A stretch of 32,224 bases of DNA from Candidatus Blautia merdavium (lineage in GTDB: Bacteria > Bacillota > Clostridia > Lachnospirales > Lachnospiraceae), in NCBI GenBank assembly GCA_019119975.1, contig DWVZ01000002.1:1-32224 (forward strand), written 5' to 3'. A model generated the notes under the pieces. The model saw nothing but the letters and a program-made list of their open reading frames with translations, was not told the origin of the DNA and made no database searches. A program made the translations under genes and the position numbers. Positions 1 through 7,151 of this stretch are shown here, in pieces (position 1 is the stretch's first letter; each line of letters opens with the position of its first letter).

Positions 1-1
1 A

Positions 2-568
2 AGAAGTACTACAAACGAGGGAGAATTAGAAGGACGCATTATTACACAAGAACTGAAAACGAAAACAAGATCTGGAAAAAGAATTATTCCTTTAGCCGAT
101 TTTGTGGTTGATGAACTTATTCTTGCACGGCAAAAATATGAAGCGGCAAGGAATAGCAATCCTGATTTCCAAGACCTAGATTATGTCTGCTGCCATGAAA
201 ATGGGGCACCTTTTAATCGTAGTTCTTTTAGAAAAAGCTTCAAACGTTTACTAAGATCATGTAATCTTCCAGATATGCGTTGGCATGATTTAAGACATAC
301 ATATGCAACGATATTGAAGCAAAAAGAGATTAGTTTAAAAGCAATTGCTGTATGCATGGGGCATTATGGAACCCAAATTACAGAGGACGTATACATCAAC
401 CTTCCAGATGAAATATATGATTGTGATAAGGAAATTACAGCCTTTATGGAAGAAGTGCTTCCGAAACGAAGTAAAGTTTTGGATGCAAGGATTGACGAGA
501 AATATTTGCTTGAAGTTCTTCCGCACAAGGTATATAATAGCACGGATTGTATCATCAATACGGGCTAA
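2..568 (+). CDS. Tyrosine recombinase/phage-type integrase, C-terminal part (5' end outside window)
   Basis: The frame is open from base 2 with no start codon supported by a ribosome binding site, so this is the 3' part of a gene that begins to the left. The catalytic end of a tyrosine recombinase is visible: a TKTRSGKRIIPL strand (beta-hairpin Lys region), the HDLRHTYAT box with catalytic His and Arg, a CMGH box with the second His, and the nucleophile Tyr in EDVYINL. The enzyme would cut and rejoin DNA at att sites of an integrative element or prophage. The segment is more AT-rich than the genes to its right, which fits transferred DNA. The GTG at 104 is internal and not a credible start. 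The family call is secure; the type of element is unknown because only this end is present. Confidence 0.88.
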   Translation, partial: RSTTNEGELEGRIITQELKTKTRSGKRIIPLADFVVDELILARQKYEAARNSNPDFQDLDYVCCHENGAPFNRSSFRKSFKRLLRSCNLPDMRWHDLRHTYATILKQKEISLKAIAVCMGHYGTQITEDVYINLPDEIYDCDKEITAFMEEVLPKRSKVLDARIDEKYLLEVLPHKVYNSTDCIINTG

Positions 569-803
569 TCCATGATGTATAATGCCAAACTCTTCTTTAT
601 CATAATGAATAATTATGCATAATGTCGCAGAGTAGGAAAAAATGAAATTTGTTGTAAAGTAGTGATTTCGTAGTAAAAAAGAGACTGACTGTGGCAAAAA
701 AGAGGTTTGAAAATCCAGTGATTTTTCTGGATTTTCGCCTCTGATGCCACGAAGATTCAGTAAAACTTTTTTATGCATTATTCACAAAATAAGAGAGGTT
801 TTT
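569..803. other. AT-rich gap between recombinase and core genes
   Basis: No gene is supported here. It holds a perfect 12-bp palindrome ATTATGCATAAT at 612-623, repeated CATAATG words at 601-607 and 618-624, and the long hairpin listed separately at 691-750. If the recombinase marks the end of an integrated element, the attachment site should lie here, but one end alone cannot define it. No convincing promoter was found for the downstream radical SAM gene. Confidence 0.5.
691..750. repeat. 60-bp self-complementary segment (long hairpin, possible MITE-like relic)
   Basis: The two arms pair almost end to end: GTGGCA (691-696) with TGCCAC (745-750), GAGGT (702-706) with GCCTC (737-741, one G-T pair), and GAAAATCCAG (709-718) with CTGGATTTTC (727-736) around an 8-nt loop. 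No T-tract follows on the plus strand, so a plain terminator is not the best reading. A short palindromic repeat or the outer end of a mobile element is possible. It lies between the recombinase and the first core gene. Confidence 0.6.
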
Positions 804-2663
804 ATGAGAAAACTAGCTTTAAATGATGAAATATTACTAAATATCGAGAAGCCTGCCCGTTACATCGGAAACGAGGTGAACTCGGTGATGAAGGACAAGG
901 ATCAGGTGGATATCCGTTTCGCTATGTGCTTTCCGGACGTATATGAGATCGGTATGTCCCATCTGGGCATCCAGATCTTATATGATATGTTTAATCAAAG
1001 AGAAGACGTCTGGTGTGAACGTGTCTATTCTCCCTGGCCGGATCTGGACAAGGTCATGCGGGAGGAGAACATTCCACTGTTTGCCCTGGAATCTCAGGAT
1101 CCGATCCGGGAATTTGATTTTCTGGGAATTACCATCCAGTATGAAATGTGCTATACCAACATCCTGCAGATCCTGGATTTAAGCCAGATCCCCCTGCGCG
1201 CCGCGGACAGAACCGAGGAGGATCCTCTTGTCATGGGAGGAGGTCCCTGCACGTATAATCCAGAGCCGCTGGCACCGTTTTTTGATCTGTTTTATATCGG
1301 AGAAGGAGAAACGGTTTTCTATGAACTGCTGGATGCCTACAAAGAATACAAAAAAGCAGGAAGATCCAAAAAAGAGTTTCTGGAGCGGGCGGCAGAGATT
1401 CCCGGGATCTATGTGCCTGCTTTTTATGATACGCAGTATAAAGAAGATGGGACGATAGCATCCTTTTTGCCAAACAATCCCCATGCCAAAGAAAAAATCG
1501 AAAAACAGGTAGTCATGAACCTGACCGATACCTATTATCCCAAAGCCCCTGTAGTGCCCTTTATTAAGGCAACCCAGGACCGGGTGACGCTGGAGATCCA
1601 GAGAGGCTGTATCCGCGGATGCAGGTTTTGTCAGGCAGGAATGATCTACCGCCCGACCCGGGAGCGAAATGTGGACTTCTTAAAAGAGACAGCAAGGCAA
1701 ATACTGGACAATACAGGGTACGAAGAAATTTCTCTTAGCTCCTTAAGCTCCAGTGATTATTCCAGACTGCCGGAGCTGATCAATTATCTGATCGAGGAAT
1801 GTTCTGAAAGGAAGGTAAATATTTCCCTGCCTTCTCTGCGCATTGACGCGTTTTCTCTGGATGTGATGAGCAAGGTGCAGGACATTAAGAAAAGCAGCCT
1901 GACCTTTGCTCCGGAGGCGGGTTCCCAGCGTCTGCGGGATGTGATCAATAAGGGGCTTACCCAGGAGGTGATCCTGGAGGGAGCTGCCAGGGCTTTCGCG
2001 GGAGGCTGGACAAGGGTGAAACTGTACTTTATGCTGGGGCTTCCTACAGAAACAGAGGAAGATATGAAAGGCATCGCCCATCTGGCAGAGGAAATCGCCA
2101 AGAAATACTATGAGATTCCCAAGGAGCAGAGACATGGAAGATGCCAGATCGTGGTCAGCACCTCCTTCTTTGTACCAAAGCCCTTTACGCCTTTCCAGTG
2201 GGCAGGTATGTTCCGCAAAGAGGACTATCTGGACAAGGCGCGTGTGGTGAAAGAGGAGATCAAGGCACAGCTGAACCAGAAAAGTATGAAATATAATTAC
2301 CACGAAGCAGATGTGACGGTGCTGGAGGGTATTTTGGCAAGAGGAGACCGAAGAGTAGCAGATGTTCTGGAAAATGTATATAGGAGAGGCGCTATTTTTG
2401 ACGCCTGGTCAGAATATTTCCGTTATGATGCCTGGCTTGAGGCTTTTAAAGAGGAAGGCATTGATCCGGAATTCTACACCCTGAGAGAGCGTCCTCTTGA
2501 TGAAATCTTCCCATGGGATTTTATCAGCATCGGAGTTTCCAGAAAGTTCCTGGAAAAGGAATGGGAGAAAGCAAAAAGAGGAGAGGTTACGCCTAACTGC
2601 AAGGTAAAATGTTCCGGCTGCGGCGCGGCGGCTTACAAAGGAGGTGTCTGCATTGAAGGTTAG
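804..2663 (+). CDS. TIGR03960-family B12-binding-like radical SAM protein
   Basis: A 619-residue protein. The CxxxCxxC cluster that binds the 4Fe-4S/SAM centre is at C269, C273 and C276, inside RGCIRGCRFCQAG. The N-terminal ~200 residues resemble the cobalamin-binding-like domain of this family (FPDVYEIGMSHLG, GGGPCTYNPEPLAPF). The tail carries a second Cys-rich patch (NCKVKCSGCG and a final C), a possible metal site. The start is ATG 804, behind AAGAGAGG at 791-798; an earlier in-frame ATG at 744 lies in the upstream hairpin and lacks a good RBS. The family is often fused to the TIGR03936 domain; here the two are adjacent genes, with the partner's RBS and start inside this gene's last codons. 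The substrate is unknown. Association with RNase E/G and L21/L27 genes suggests RNA or ribosome modification, but that is inference. Confidence 0.9.
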   Translation: MRKLALNDEILLNIEKPARYIGNEVNSVMKDKDQVDIRFAMCFPDVYEIGMSHLGIQILYDMFNQREDVWCERVYSPWPDLDKVMREENIPLFALESQDPIREFDFLGITIQYEMCYTNILQILDLSQIPLRAADRTEEDPLVMGGGPCTYNPEPLAPFFDLFYIGEGETVFYELLDAYKEYKKAGRSKKEFLERAAEIPGIYVPAFYDTQYKEDGTIASFLPNNPHAKEKIEKQVVMNLTDTYYPKAPVVPFIKATQDRVTLEIQRGCIRGCRFCQAGMIYRPTRERNVDFLKETARQILDNTGYEEISLSSLSSSDYSRLPELINYLIEECSERKVNISLPSLRIDAFSLDVMSKVQDIKKSSLTFAPEAGSQRLRDVINKGLTQEVILEGAARAFAGGWTRVKLYFMLGLPTETEEDMKGIAHLAEEIAKKYYEIPKEQRHGRCQIVVSTSFFVPKPFTPFQWAGMFRKEDYLDKARVVKEEIKAQLNQKSMKYNYHEADVTVLEGILARGDRRVADVLENVYRRGAIFDAWSEYFRYDAWLEAFKEEGIDPEFYTLRERPLDEIFPWDFISIGVSRKFLEKEWEKAKRGEVTPNCKVKCSGCGAAAYKGGVCIEG

Positions 2664-3357
2664 AGTGAAATTTTGCAAAGAAGGCGCTATGAAATTTATC
2701 GGACATCTGGATATTATGCGCTATTTTCAGAAGGCAGTCAGACGGGCAGGCATCGACGTAGCTTATTCTGAGGGATTCAGTCCCCATATGATCATGTCCT
2801 TTGCAGCGCCTCTGGGTGTGGGTATTACCAGCACCGGGGAATATTTTGATATGGAGATTAAGACGCCTGTGGCATCCGCAGAAGCTGTGGAGCGGCTCAA
2901 TCAGGTGATGGCAGAGGGCATGAAGGTTTTAAGCTTTCGAAAGGTTCCTGACGGCAAAGCTGGAAAGGCGATGTCTCTGGTAGCAGCGGCGGATTATCAG
3001 GTACGGTTCCGACCGGGAATGGAGCCCTGCGGGGACTGGAGAGAAAAGGCAGAAGCATTCTTGGCGCAGCAGGAGATCGTAGTTTTGAAAAAAACCAAAA
3101 AAAATGAAAAAGAGGTAGACATTAAGCCTTTCCTCTATGCTGCTGAAATCCGGGAAGAGGAGCTTTTCCTGCAGCTGGCAGCAGGCAGTGTGAAGAATAC
3201 AAAGCCGGAGCTGGTACTGGAGGCATTTTATCATTTCTGCGGAAAGGAATTTGATCCTTACGCCCTTCTCATACACCGCTCAGAAGTTTATGCAGACACA
3301 GGAGAAGAGGGAGAGAGAAAACTGGTGCCCCTGGAAGCTTTAGGAGAAGACATTTGA
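2653..3357 (+). CDS. TIGR03936-family (DUF2344) radical SAM-associated protein
   Basis: A 234-residue protein starting VRVKFCKEGAMKFIGHLD after the initiator MK, typical of the TIGR03936/DUF2344 family that is found fused to, or just downstream of, TIGR03960 radical SAM proteins. The start is TTG 2653: a near-perfect AAAGGAGG at 2637-2644 sits 8 nt upstream, whereas the GTG at 2644 overlaps that RBS and cannot be used. The gene overlaps the radical SAM gene by 11 nt and RNase E/G by 4 nt, so translational coupling is likely. No catalytic motif is recognised; a substrate-binding or scaffold role for the radical SAM partner is inferred. Family assignment is good, function unknown. Confidence 0.85.
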   Translation: MKVRVKFCKEGAMKFIGHLDIMRYFQKAVRRAGIDVAYSEGFSPHMIMSFAAPLGVGITSTGEYFDMEIKTPVASAEAVERLNQVMAEGMKVLSFRKVPDGKAGKAMSLVAAADYQVRFRPGMEPCGDWREKAEAFLAQQEIVVLKKTKKNEKEVDIKPFLYAAEIREEELFLQLAAGSVKNTKPELVLEAFYHFCGKEFDPYALLIHRSEVYADTGEEGERKLVPLEALGEDI

Positions 3358-4538
3358 GCCGGCTGATCCTTTCCCGCATGGAATACAGAGGGAAAAAAGT
3401 CCTAACAGCAGCGCTCTGCCGGGAAAAAAAGGTATGCCGCATTCACCTGATCCCGGAGACGGGGCAGGGAATCCTGGGGAATATTTATATTGGAAAAGTG
3501 AAAAACATTGTGCCCAATATCCAGGCTGCATTCATCGAGATTGCCGACGGGATCATGTGCTACTATCCTATGGAAGAAAAAGGAAAAAATCTGAAGATCG
3601 GAGAGGAACTGACCGTACAGGTGTGCAGGGAAGGCATGAAAAAGAAGCTGCCCAGCGTCACAGAAAATCTGAATTTTACCGGGCAGTATCTGGTGCTGAC
3701 CACAGAAAGAAAAGAGCTTGGATTTTCCCGAAAGCTTCCGGAAGAAGAGAAGAAACGGATCCGGGGGCTTTTGGAAGAGCGAAAACCGCAGAATGCAGGA
3801 ATCATTGTCCGAACCAGTTCCCGGGGGACAGCAGATGAGGAAATTCTCAGGGAACTGGAATTTCTGGAAAACCGGATGGAGACCGTGCTTTTAAAAGCCC
3901 GGACCCGCACTTGCTTTTCCCTTCTGGAGCAGAGCATCCCGGAATATTTAAAAGAAGTCCAGGATGCCTGCGGACAGTATACCGAAGAAATCGTTACAGA
4001 CGATCCGGAGGTATACCGGGATATCTGTACCTATCTGCAGGGCTTTGAGAAAAAGCAGATGGAGATCAGGCTCTATGAGGACCGGCTTTTGCCCCTGTAT
4101 AAGCTGTACAGCCTGGAGTCAGTTCTGGAAGAGGCGCTGAAGGAAAAGGTCTGGATGAAATCCGGCGGCTTTCTTGTGATCCAGCAGACAGAGGCTTTTG
4201 TTTCCATAGATGTCAATACGGGGAAGTTTACTGTGAAAAAAGACCAGGAGGAGACCTACCGCAGAATCAATCTGGAAGCTGCCAGAGAAATCGCGCGCCA
4301 GCTGCGTCTCAGGAACCTTTCCGGGATTATCCTGATCGATTTCATTAATATGAAAAGCAAGGAAGACGGGAAACGGCTGATGGAAGCGCTGCAGGATTAT
4401 CTGGATGAGGATTCTGTAAAAGCATCGGTGGTGGATATGACGGCACTGAATATTGTAGAGGTTACAAGAAAAAAAGTGAGAAAGCCTCTTTCTGAGGAAG
4501 TAAAGGAGATTTTTTCATCCGGGGAGGAATGTGTATGA
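3354..4538 (+). CDS. rng: Ribonuclease E/G-family endoribonuclease, short form
   Basis: A 394-residue RNase E/G-type enzyme that would cut single-stranded RNA in rRNA or mRNA processing. The N-terminal S1-like RNA-binding segment (about residues 38-105, GNIYIGKVKNIVPNIQAAF) is followed by the 5'-sensor/RNase H-like region and catalytic domain. The metal-binding aspartates are D286 (FVSIDVNTG) and D329 (IILIDFINM). It starts at TTG 3354, with AGGAG at 3342-3346, and overlaps the previous stop as TTGA. The protein ends soon after NIVEVTRKKVRKPLSEEV and lacks the CPxCxG Zn-link of E. coli RNase E/G that normally follows this point, so dimer/tetramer architecture may differ. The following Nudix gene overlaps by 4 nt, so the truncation is probably natural for this lineage rather than a frameshift. 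Confidence 0.88.
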   Translation: MSRLILSRMEYRGKKVLTAALCREKKVCRIHLIPETGQGILGNIYIGKVKNIVPNIQAAFIEIADGIMCYYPMEEKGKNLKIGEELTVQVCREGMKKKLPSVTENLNFTGQYLVLTTERKELGFSRKLPEEEKKRIRGLLEERKPQNAGIIVRTSSRGTADEEILRELEFLENRMETVLLKARTRTCFSLLEQSIPEYLKEVQDACGQYTEEIVTDDPEVYRDICTYLQGFEKKQMEIRLYEDRLLPLYKLYSLESVLEEALKEKVWMKSGGFLVIQQTEAFVSIDVNTGKFTVKKDQEETYRRINLEAAREIARQLRLRNLSGIILIDFINMKSKEDGKRLMEALQDYLDEDSVKASVVDMTALNIVEVTRKKVRKPLSEEVKEIFSSGEECV

Positions 4539-5029
4539 AGAAACGTTCTGAATTTACAACACTCTGTTATATAGAAGATGAGTCCAGGTATCTGATGCTC
4601 CACAGAACTGCCAAGGAAAAAGATGTGAATAAGGACAAATGGATCGGCGTAGGCGGGCATTTTGAAGCTCATGAAAGCCCGGAGGACTGTCTTTTGCGGG
4701 AAGTGAAGGAGGAGACCGGTCTGACGCTGATCTCCTGGAGATTCCGCGGGATTGTGACCTTCACCTTGAAGACGCAGGAGGAACAGATCACGGAATATAT
4801 GTGCCTGTATACGGCTGACGGCTATGAGGGAACCCTGACCCCATGCGAAGAGGGAACTCTGGAATGGGTAGAGAAAAAAGATCTGTTTTCTCTGAACTTA
4901 TGGGAAGGAGATAAAATATTTTTCCGGCTTTTACAGGAAGAATATCCCTTCTTTTCACTGAAACTGGTATACGAAGGAAATGAATTAAGAGAGGCGGTCT
5001 TAAATGGAACCAATCTGGAATGGAAATGA
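4535..5029 (+). CDS. Nudix hydrolase (MutT-like)
   Basis: A 164-residue Nudix protein. The Nudix box GX5EX7REUXEEXGU is complete at residues 41-63 (G41, E47, R55-E56, E59-E60, G62), so Mg-dependent cleavage of a nucleoside diphosphate linkage is expected; the preceding KDKWIGVGGHFE resembles 8-oxo-dGTP pyrophosphatase relatives. Start choice: ATG 4535 gives a 7-nt gap to GGGGAGG (4521-4527) and an ATGA overlap with the RNase gene; the ATG at 4529 is only 1 nt from that RBS. The substrate cannot be read from sequence. The gene is translationally coupled to RNase E/G and overlapped by the CPBP gene at its end. Confidence 0.88.
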   Translation: MKKRSEFTTLCYIEDESRYLMLHRTAKEKDVNKDKWIGVGGHFEAHESPEDCLLREVKEETGLTLISWRFRGIVTFTLKTQEEQITEYMCLYTADGYEGTLTPCEEGTLEWVEKKDLFSLNLWEGDKIFFRLLQEEYPFFSLKLVYEGNELREAVLNGTNLEWK

Positions 5030-5951
5030 GCAGAGAGAAGAGAAAAAGACGCATTTAAAACCGGTCCATGGGATTGCTTTGTTCCTGGTGGTCATGCTCT
5101 GCTTTTATACCATCATTGCCTGGGCACAGTGGACCTTTGGCATGTACGGGCTTGCTCTGACCGAAATTTTTCTCCTGGTCCTGAGCGTAGGCAGCGCAAA
5201 GCTTTTGAAAGCTCCCTTAAGAGAAATTTTCCCTGTAAGAAAGCCGGAATGGAAGAAGCTGCTGGCAGTCTTAGCCGGATGGGTTTCCGCTTATACGGCG
5301 GTGATCCCTCTGACCATGACCGCGGCTTACTTTTTCCCAAGCCAGATTTTCGGGGTCAGCGATTCCCTCAGCAGCTTTATGGGCAGCGTGCCTCTTTTGG
5401 TATCTGTCCTGATCAGCAGTGTGATGCCGGGCATTTGTGAGGAGGCGCTGCACCGGGGATTTCTGCTGAAGTGTTTCCAGTCCAAGATACACAGCACGGC
5501 TGGGCTGGTGCTGCTGATGGGATTTTTGTTCGGCGCTTTTCATGGAAGTGTCTGGAGATTTCTTCCCACAGCCTTTCTGGGCGGTGTGCTGACATGGCTG
5601 ATGGTCCGTACGGAAAATCTGGTCTATCCGGCTCTGTTTCATTTTATCAATAATTTTCTGCCATCTGTATTCGCCGGTTTTTCTTCCGGGCAGGAGACAG
5701 AAGCAGCGTCGCAGATGCTCATGCAGCAGGGACTTCCCCTTTCTTTTCTGGGAATTTATTTTGCCATGGCGTGTATCGCGCCCTTTGGCTTCTATACGGC
5801 ATCCTATCTTTTAAGAAAGGGAGAACCCGGGCAGGAACAGAGGTACTTAAAATCTAATAAGGTCCTGGCAGTCCTGGTGGTGCTTACCGTACTTCCGGTA
5901 ATCCTGGGAATGCTGCTGTTTGTCCTGGGGATCGTAAAAGATTTTCTGTAA
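5004..5951 (+). CDS. CPBP-family intramembrane glutamic endopeptidase
   Basis: A 315-residue polytopic membrane protein with about eight hydrophobic segments. The CPBP/Abi (CAAX protease and bacteriocin-processing) motifs are present: E146-E147 and R151 in CEEALHRGF, H180 in FGAFHG, and a later HFINN. These are the residues that form the active site of type II CAAX prenyl endopeptidase relatives. The start ATG 5004 has AGAGAGG about 9 nt upstream and overlaps the Nudix gene by 26 nt, so it is the last gene of the packed set. Substrates are unknown; members process peptides or act in bacteriocin immunity, but nothing here points to a peptide gene. Confidence 0.85.
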   Translation: MEPIWNGNEQREEKKTHLKPVHGIALFLVVMLCFYTIIAWAQWTFGMYGLALTEIFLLVLSVGSAKLLKAPLREIFPVRKPEWKKLLAVLAGWVSAYTAVIPLTMTAAYFFPSQIFGVSDSLSSFMGSVPLLVSVLISSVMPGICEEALHRGFLLKCFQSKIHSTAGLVLLMGFLFGAFHGSVWRFLPTAFLGGVLTWLMVRTENLVYPALFHFINNFLPSVFAGFSSGQETEAASQMLMQQGLPLSFLGIYFAMACIAPFGFYTASYLLRKGEPGQEQRYLKSNKVLAVLVVLTVLPVILGMLLFVLGIVKDFL

Positions 5952-5981
5952 AAAAATTTCTGTAAAAAATAAAATTAGATG

Positions 5982-6010
5982 TTGACGAATTAGAATTTTA
6001 CTGCTAATAT
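5982..6010 (+). promoter_or_regulatory. Sigma-A type promoter of rplU-prp-rpmA
   Basis: TTGACG at 5982-5987 and TAATAT at 6005-6010 are separated by exactly 17 bp, and a TGC just before the -10 gives an extended -10. Transcription would begin near 6017, at the start of the L21 leader. Confidence 0.85.
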
Positions 6011-6016
6011 AATGTC

Positions 6017-6092
6017 GTATGCCGCACAAAGAGGTATAAGTACCGGATTTCCGGTCACCACATTTGGCGAGTAATGATAATAGGAGGTGCCA
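6017..6092 (+). ncRNA. L21 leader (ribosomal protein leader RNA)
   Basis: The 5' UTR of rplU has the layout of the Firmicute L21 leader family (Rfam L21_leader): a conserved start around CCGCACAAAGAGGT (6022-6035), an ACCGG-N4-CCGGT hairpin at 6042-6055, and a conserved CACATTTGGCGAG stretch (6058-6070) before the AGGAGG. It is thought to mediate autogenous control by L21. Recognised from memory of the family; a covariance-model search would settle it. Confidence 0.75.
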
Positions 6093-6093
6093 T

Positions 6094-6399
6094 ATGTACG
6101 CAATTATTGCAACAGGTGGTAAACAGTACAAAGTAGCCGAAGGCGATGTTATCAGAGTAGAAAAGCTTGGAGCAGAAGCTGGTGAAACTGTTACATTTGA
6201 CCAGGTACTTGCTGTAAGCAACGATGGTTTAAAAGTCGGCGCAGACGTAGCTGACGCAAGTGTAACTGCATCTGTAGTTGAAAACGGTAAAGCAAAGAAA
6301 GTTATCGTTTACAAATACAAGAGAAAAACCGGTTACCACAAGAAAAACGGTCACAGACAGCAGTTTACGAAAGTAAAAATTGAAAAAATCAATGCTTAA
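6094..6399 (+). CDS. rplU: 50S ribosomal protein L21
   Basis: A 101-residue L21 of normal length. It begins [14 protein letters not shown] and ends with the basic [19 protein letters not shown] region that contacts 23S rRNA. The start is ATG 6094, 7 nt after AGGAGG at 6082-6087; a longer in-frame extension to 6064 lies in the leader RNA and is not coding. It is first in the rplU-prp-rpmA operon, with its own promoter and leader. L21 is a primary or early binder in 50S assembly. Confidence 0.97.
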   Translation: MYAIIATGGKQYKVAEGDVIRVEKLGAEAGETVTFDQVLAVSNDGLKVGADVADASVTASVVENGKAKKVIVYKYKRKTGYHKKNGHRQQFTKVKIEKINA

Positions 6400-6404
6400 T
6401 CCCC

Positions 6405-6731
6405 ATGATTAAAGTGACGATTTATCAGAATTCAGAACAGAAGATTTCCGGATTTGACCTGCAGGGACATGCAGGATATGCTGAGGCAGGAAGCGATATT
6501 GTATGCGCGGCAGTTTCGGCGCTGGCACAGAATGCAGTGAATTCCATGGAAGCGTTTACCGAAGACGGTTTTACCGCGGAGGCAGACGCAGAGAACGGAG
6601 AGCTGTATGTAAGGCTGGAACCCGGATATTCAGAGAAAACTGCGCTGCTTCTGGATTCGCTGATCCTTGGTTTACAGGGAATAGAAGAAGAATACATGGA
6701 ATATGTCGATGTAATATTCAAGGAGGTGTAA
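6405..6731 (+). CDS. prp: Ribosomal-processing cysteine protease Prp
   Basis: A 108-residue protein (YsxB family). The catalytic dyad is at H22 (QGHAGYAE) and C34 ([10 protein letters not shown]), the same positions reported for the Staphylococcus aureus enzyme. Prp removes the N-terminal extension of L27 in Firmicutes and related phyla. The gene sits between rplU and rpmA and its substrate's cleavage site is visible in the next gene. The downstream RBS AGGAGG (6721-6726) lies inside its 3' end, so prp and rpmA are translated in close coupling. Confidence 0.95.
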   Translation: MIKVTIYQNSEQKISGFDLQGHAGYAEAGSDIVCAAVSALAQNAVNSMEAFTEDGFTAEADAENGELYVRLEPGYSEKTALLLDSLILGLQGIEEEYMEYVDVIFKEV

Positions 6732-6735
6732 AGAC

Positions 6736-7026
6736 ATGTTAAAAATGAACCTTCAGTTATTCGCACATAAAAAAGGTGTTGGTTCTACAAAGAACGGACG
6801 TGATTCCGAGTCCAAAAGACTTGGCGCTAAAAGAGCTGACGGACAGTTTGTAAAAGCAGGAAACATCCTTTACAGACAGCGTGGAACAAAGATTCACCCA
6901 GGTGTAAACGTGGGAAGAGGCGGAGACGATACCTTATTTGCATTAGTAGATGGTATTGTTCGTTTCGAGAGAAAGGGCAGGGACAAAAAACAGGTTTCTG
7001 TTGTTCCGGTAGCTACTGAAGAATAA
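6736..7026 (+). CDS. rpmA: 50S ribosomal protein L27 with Prp-cleaved N-terminal extension
   Basis: A 96-residue L27. The start is ATG 6736, 9 nt after AGGAGG. The N-terminus MLKMNLQLF followed by [21 protein letters not shown] matches the Firmicute form in which Prp cuts after the second Phe-type position, exposing the mature Ala-His-Lys-Lys end that reaches toward the peptidyl-transferase centre. It ends the operon; a terminator follows at 7041-7076. Cleavage between residues 9 and 10 is inferred from the family. Confidence 0.96.
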   Translation: MLKMNLQLFAHKKGVGSTKNGRDSESKRLGAKRADGQFVKAGNILYRQRGTKIHPGVNVGRGGDDTLFALVDGIVRFERKGRDKKQVSVVPVATEE

Positions 7027-7040
7027 TTTACGATAACAGG

Positions 7041-7076
7041 GCGGCTTCTAATCGTTAAGGTTTGAAGCCGCTTTTT
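7041..7076 (+). terminator. Rho-independent terminator after rpmA
   Basis: An 8-bp perfect stem, GCGGCTTC (7041-7048) with GAAGCCGC (7064-7071), with a 15-nt loop and followed by TTTTT at 7072-7076. It separates rpmA from obg. Confidence 0.88.
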
Positions 7077-7151
7077 ATCTGAGAAGCCATAGAGTTTAGA
7101 AACGACAGATTTTATTTTGTGAGCCGGACGGGCACACATGAGGAGGCAAAT

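Noticed and set aside
744-803. Upstream in-frame ATG extending the radical SAM protein by 20 residues
   Set aside because: The ATG lies in the hairpin arm with no RBS, while ATG 804 has AAGAGAGG at correct spacing and begins the family-typical N-terminus.
1743-2303. 186-codon minus-strand open frame inside the radical SAM gene
   Set aside because: It is a shadow of the well-supported radical SAM coding frame, with no RBS or family features.
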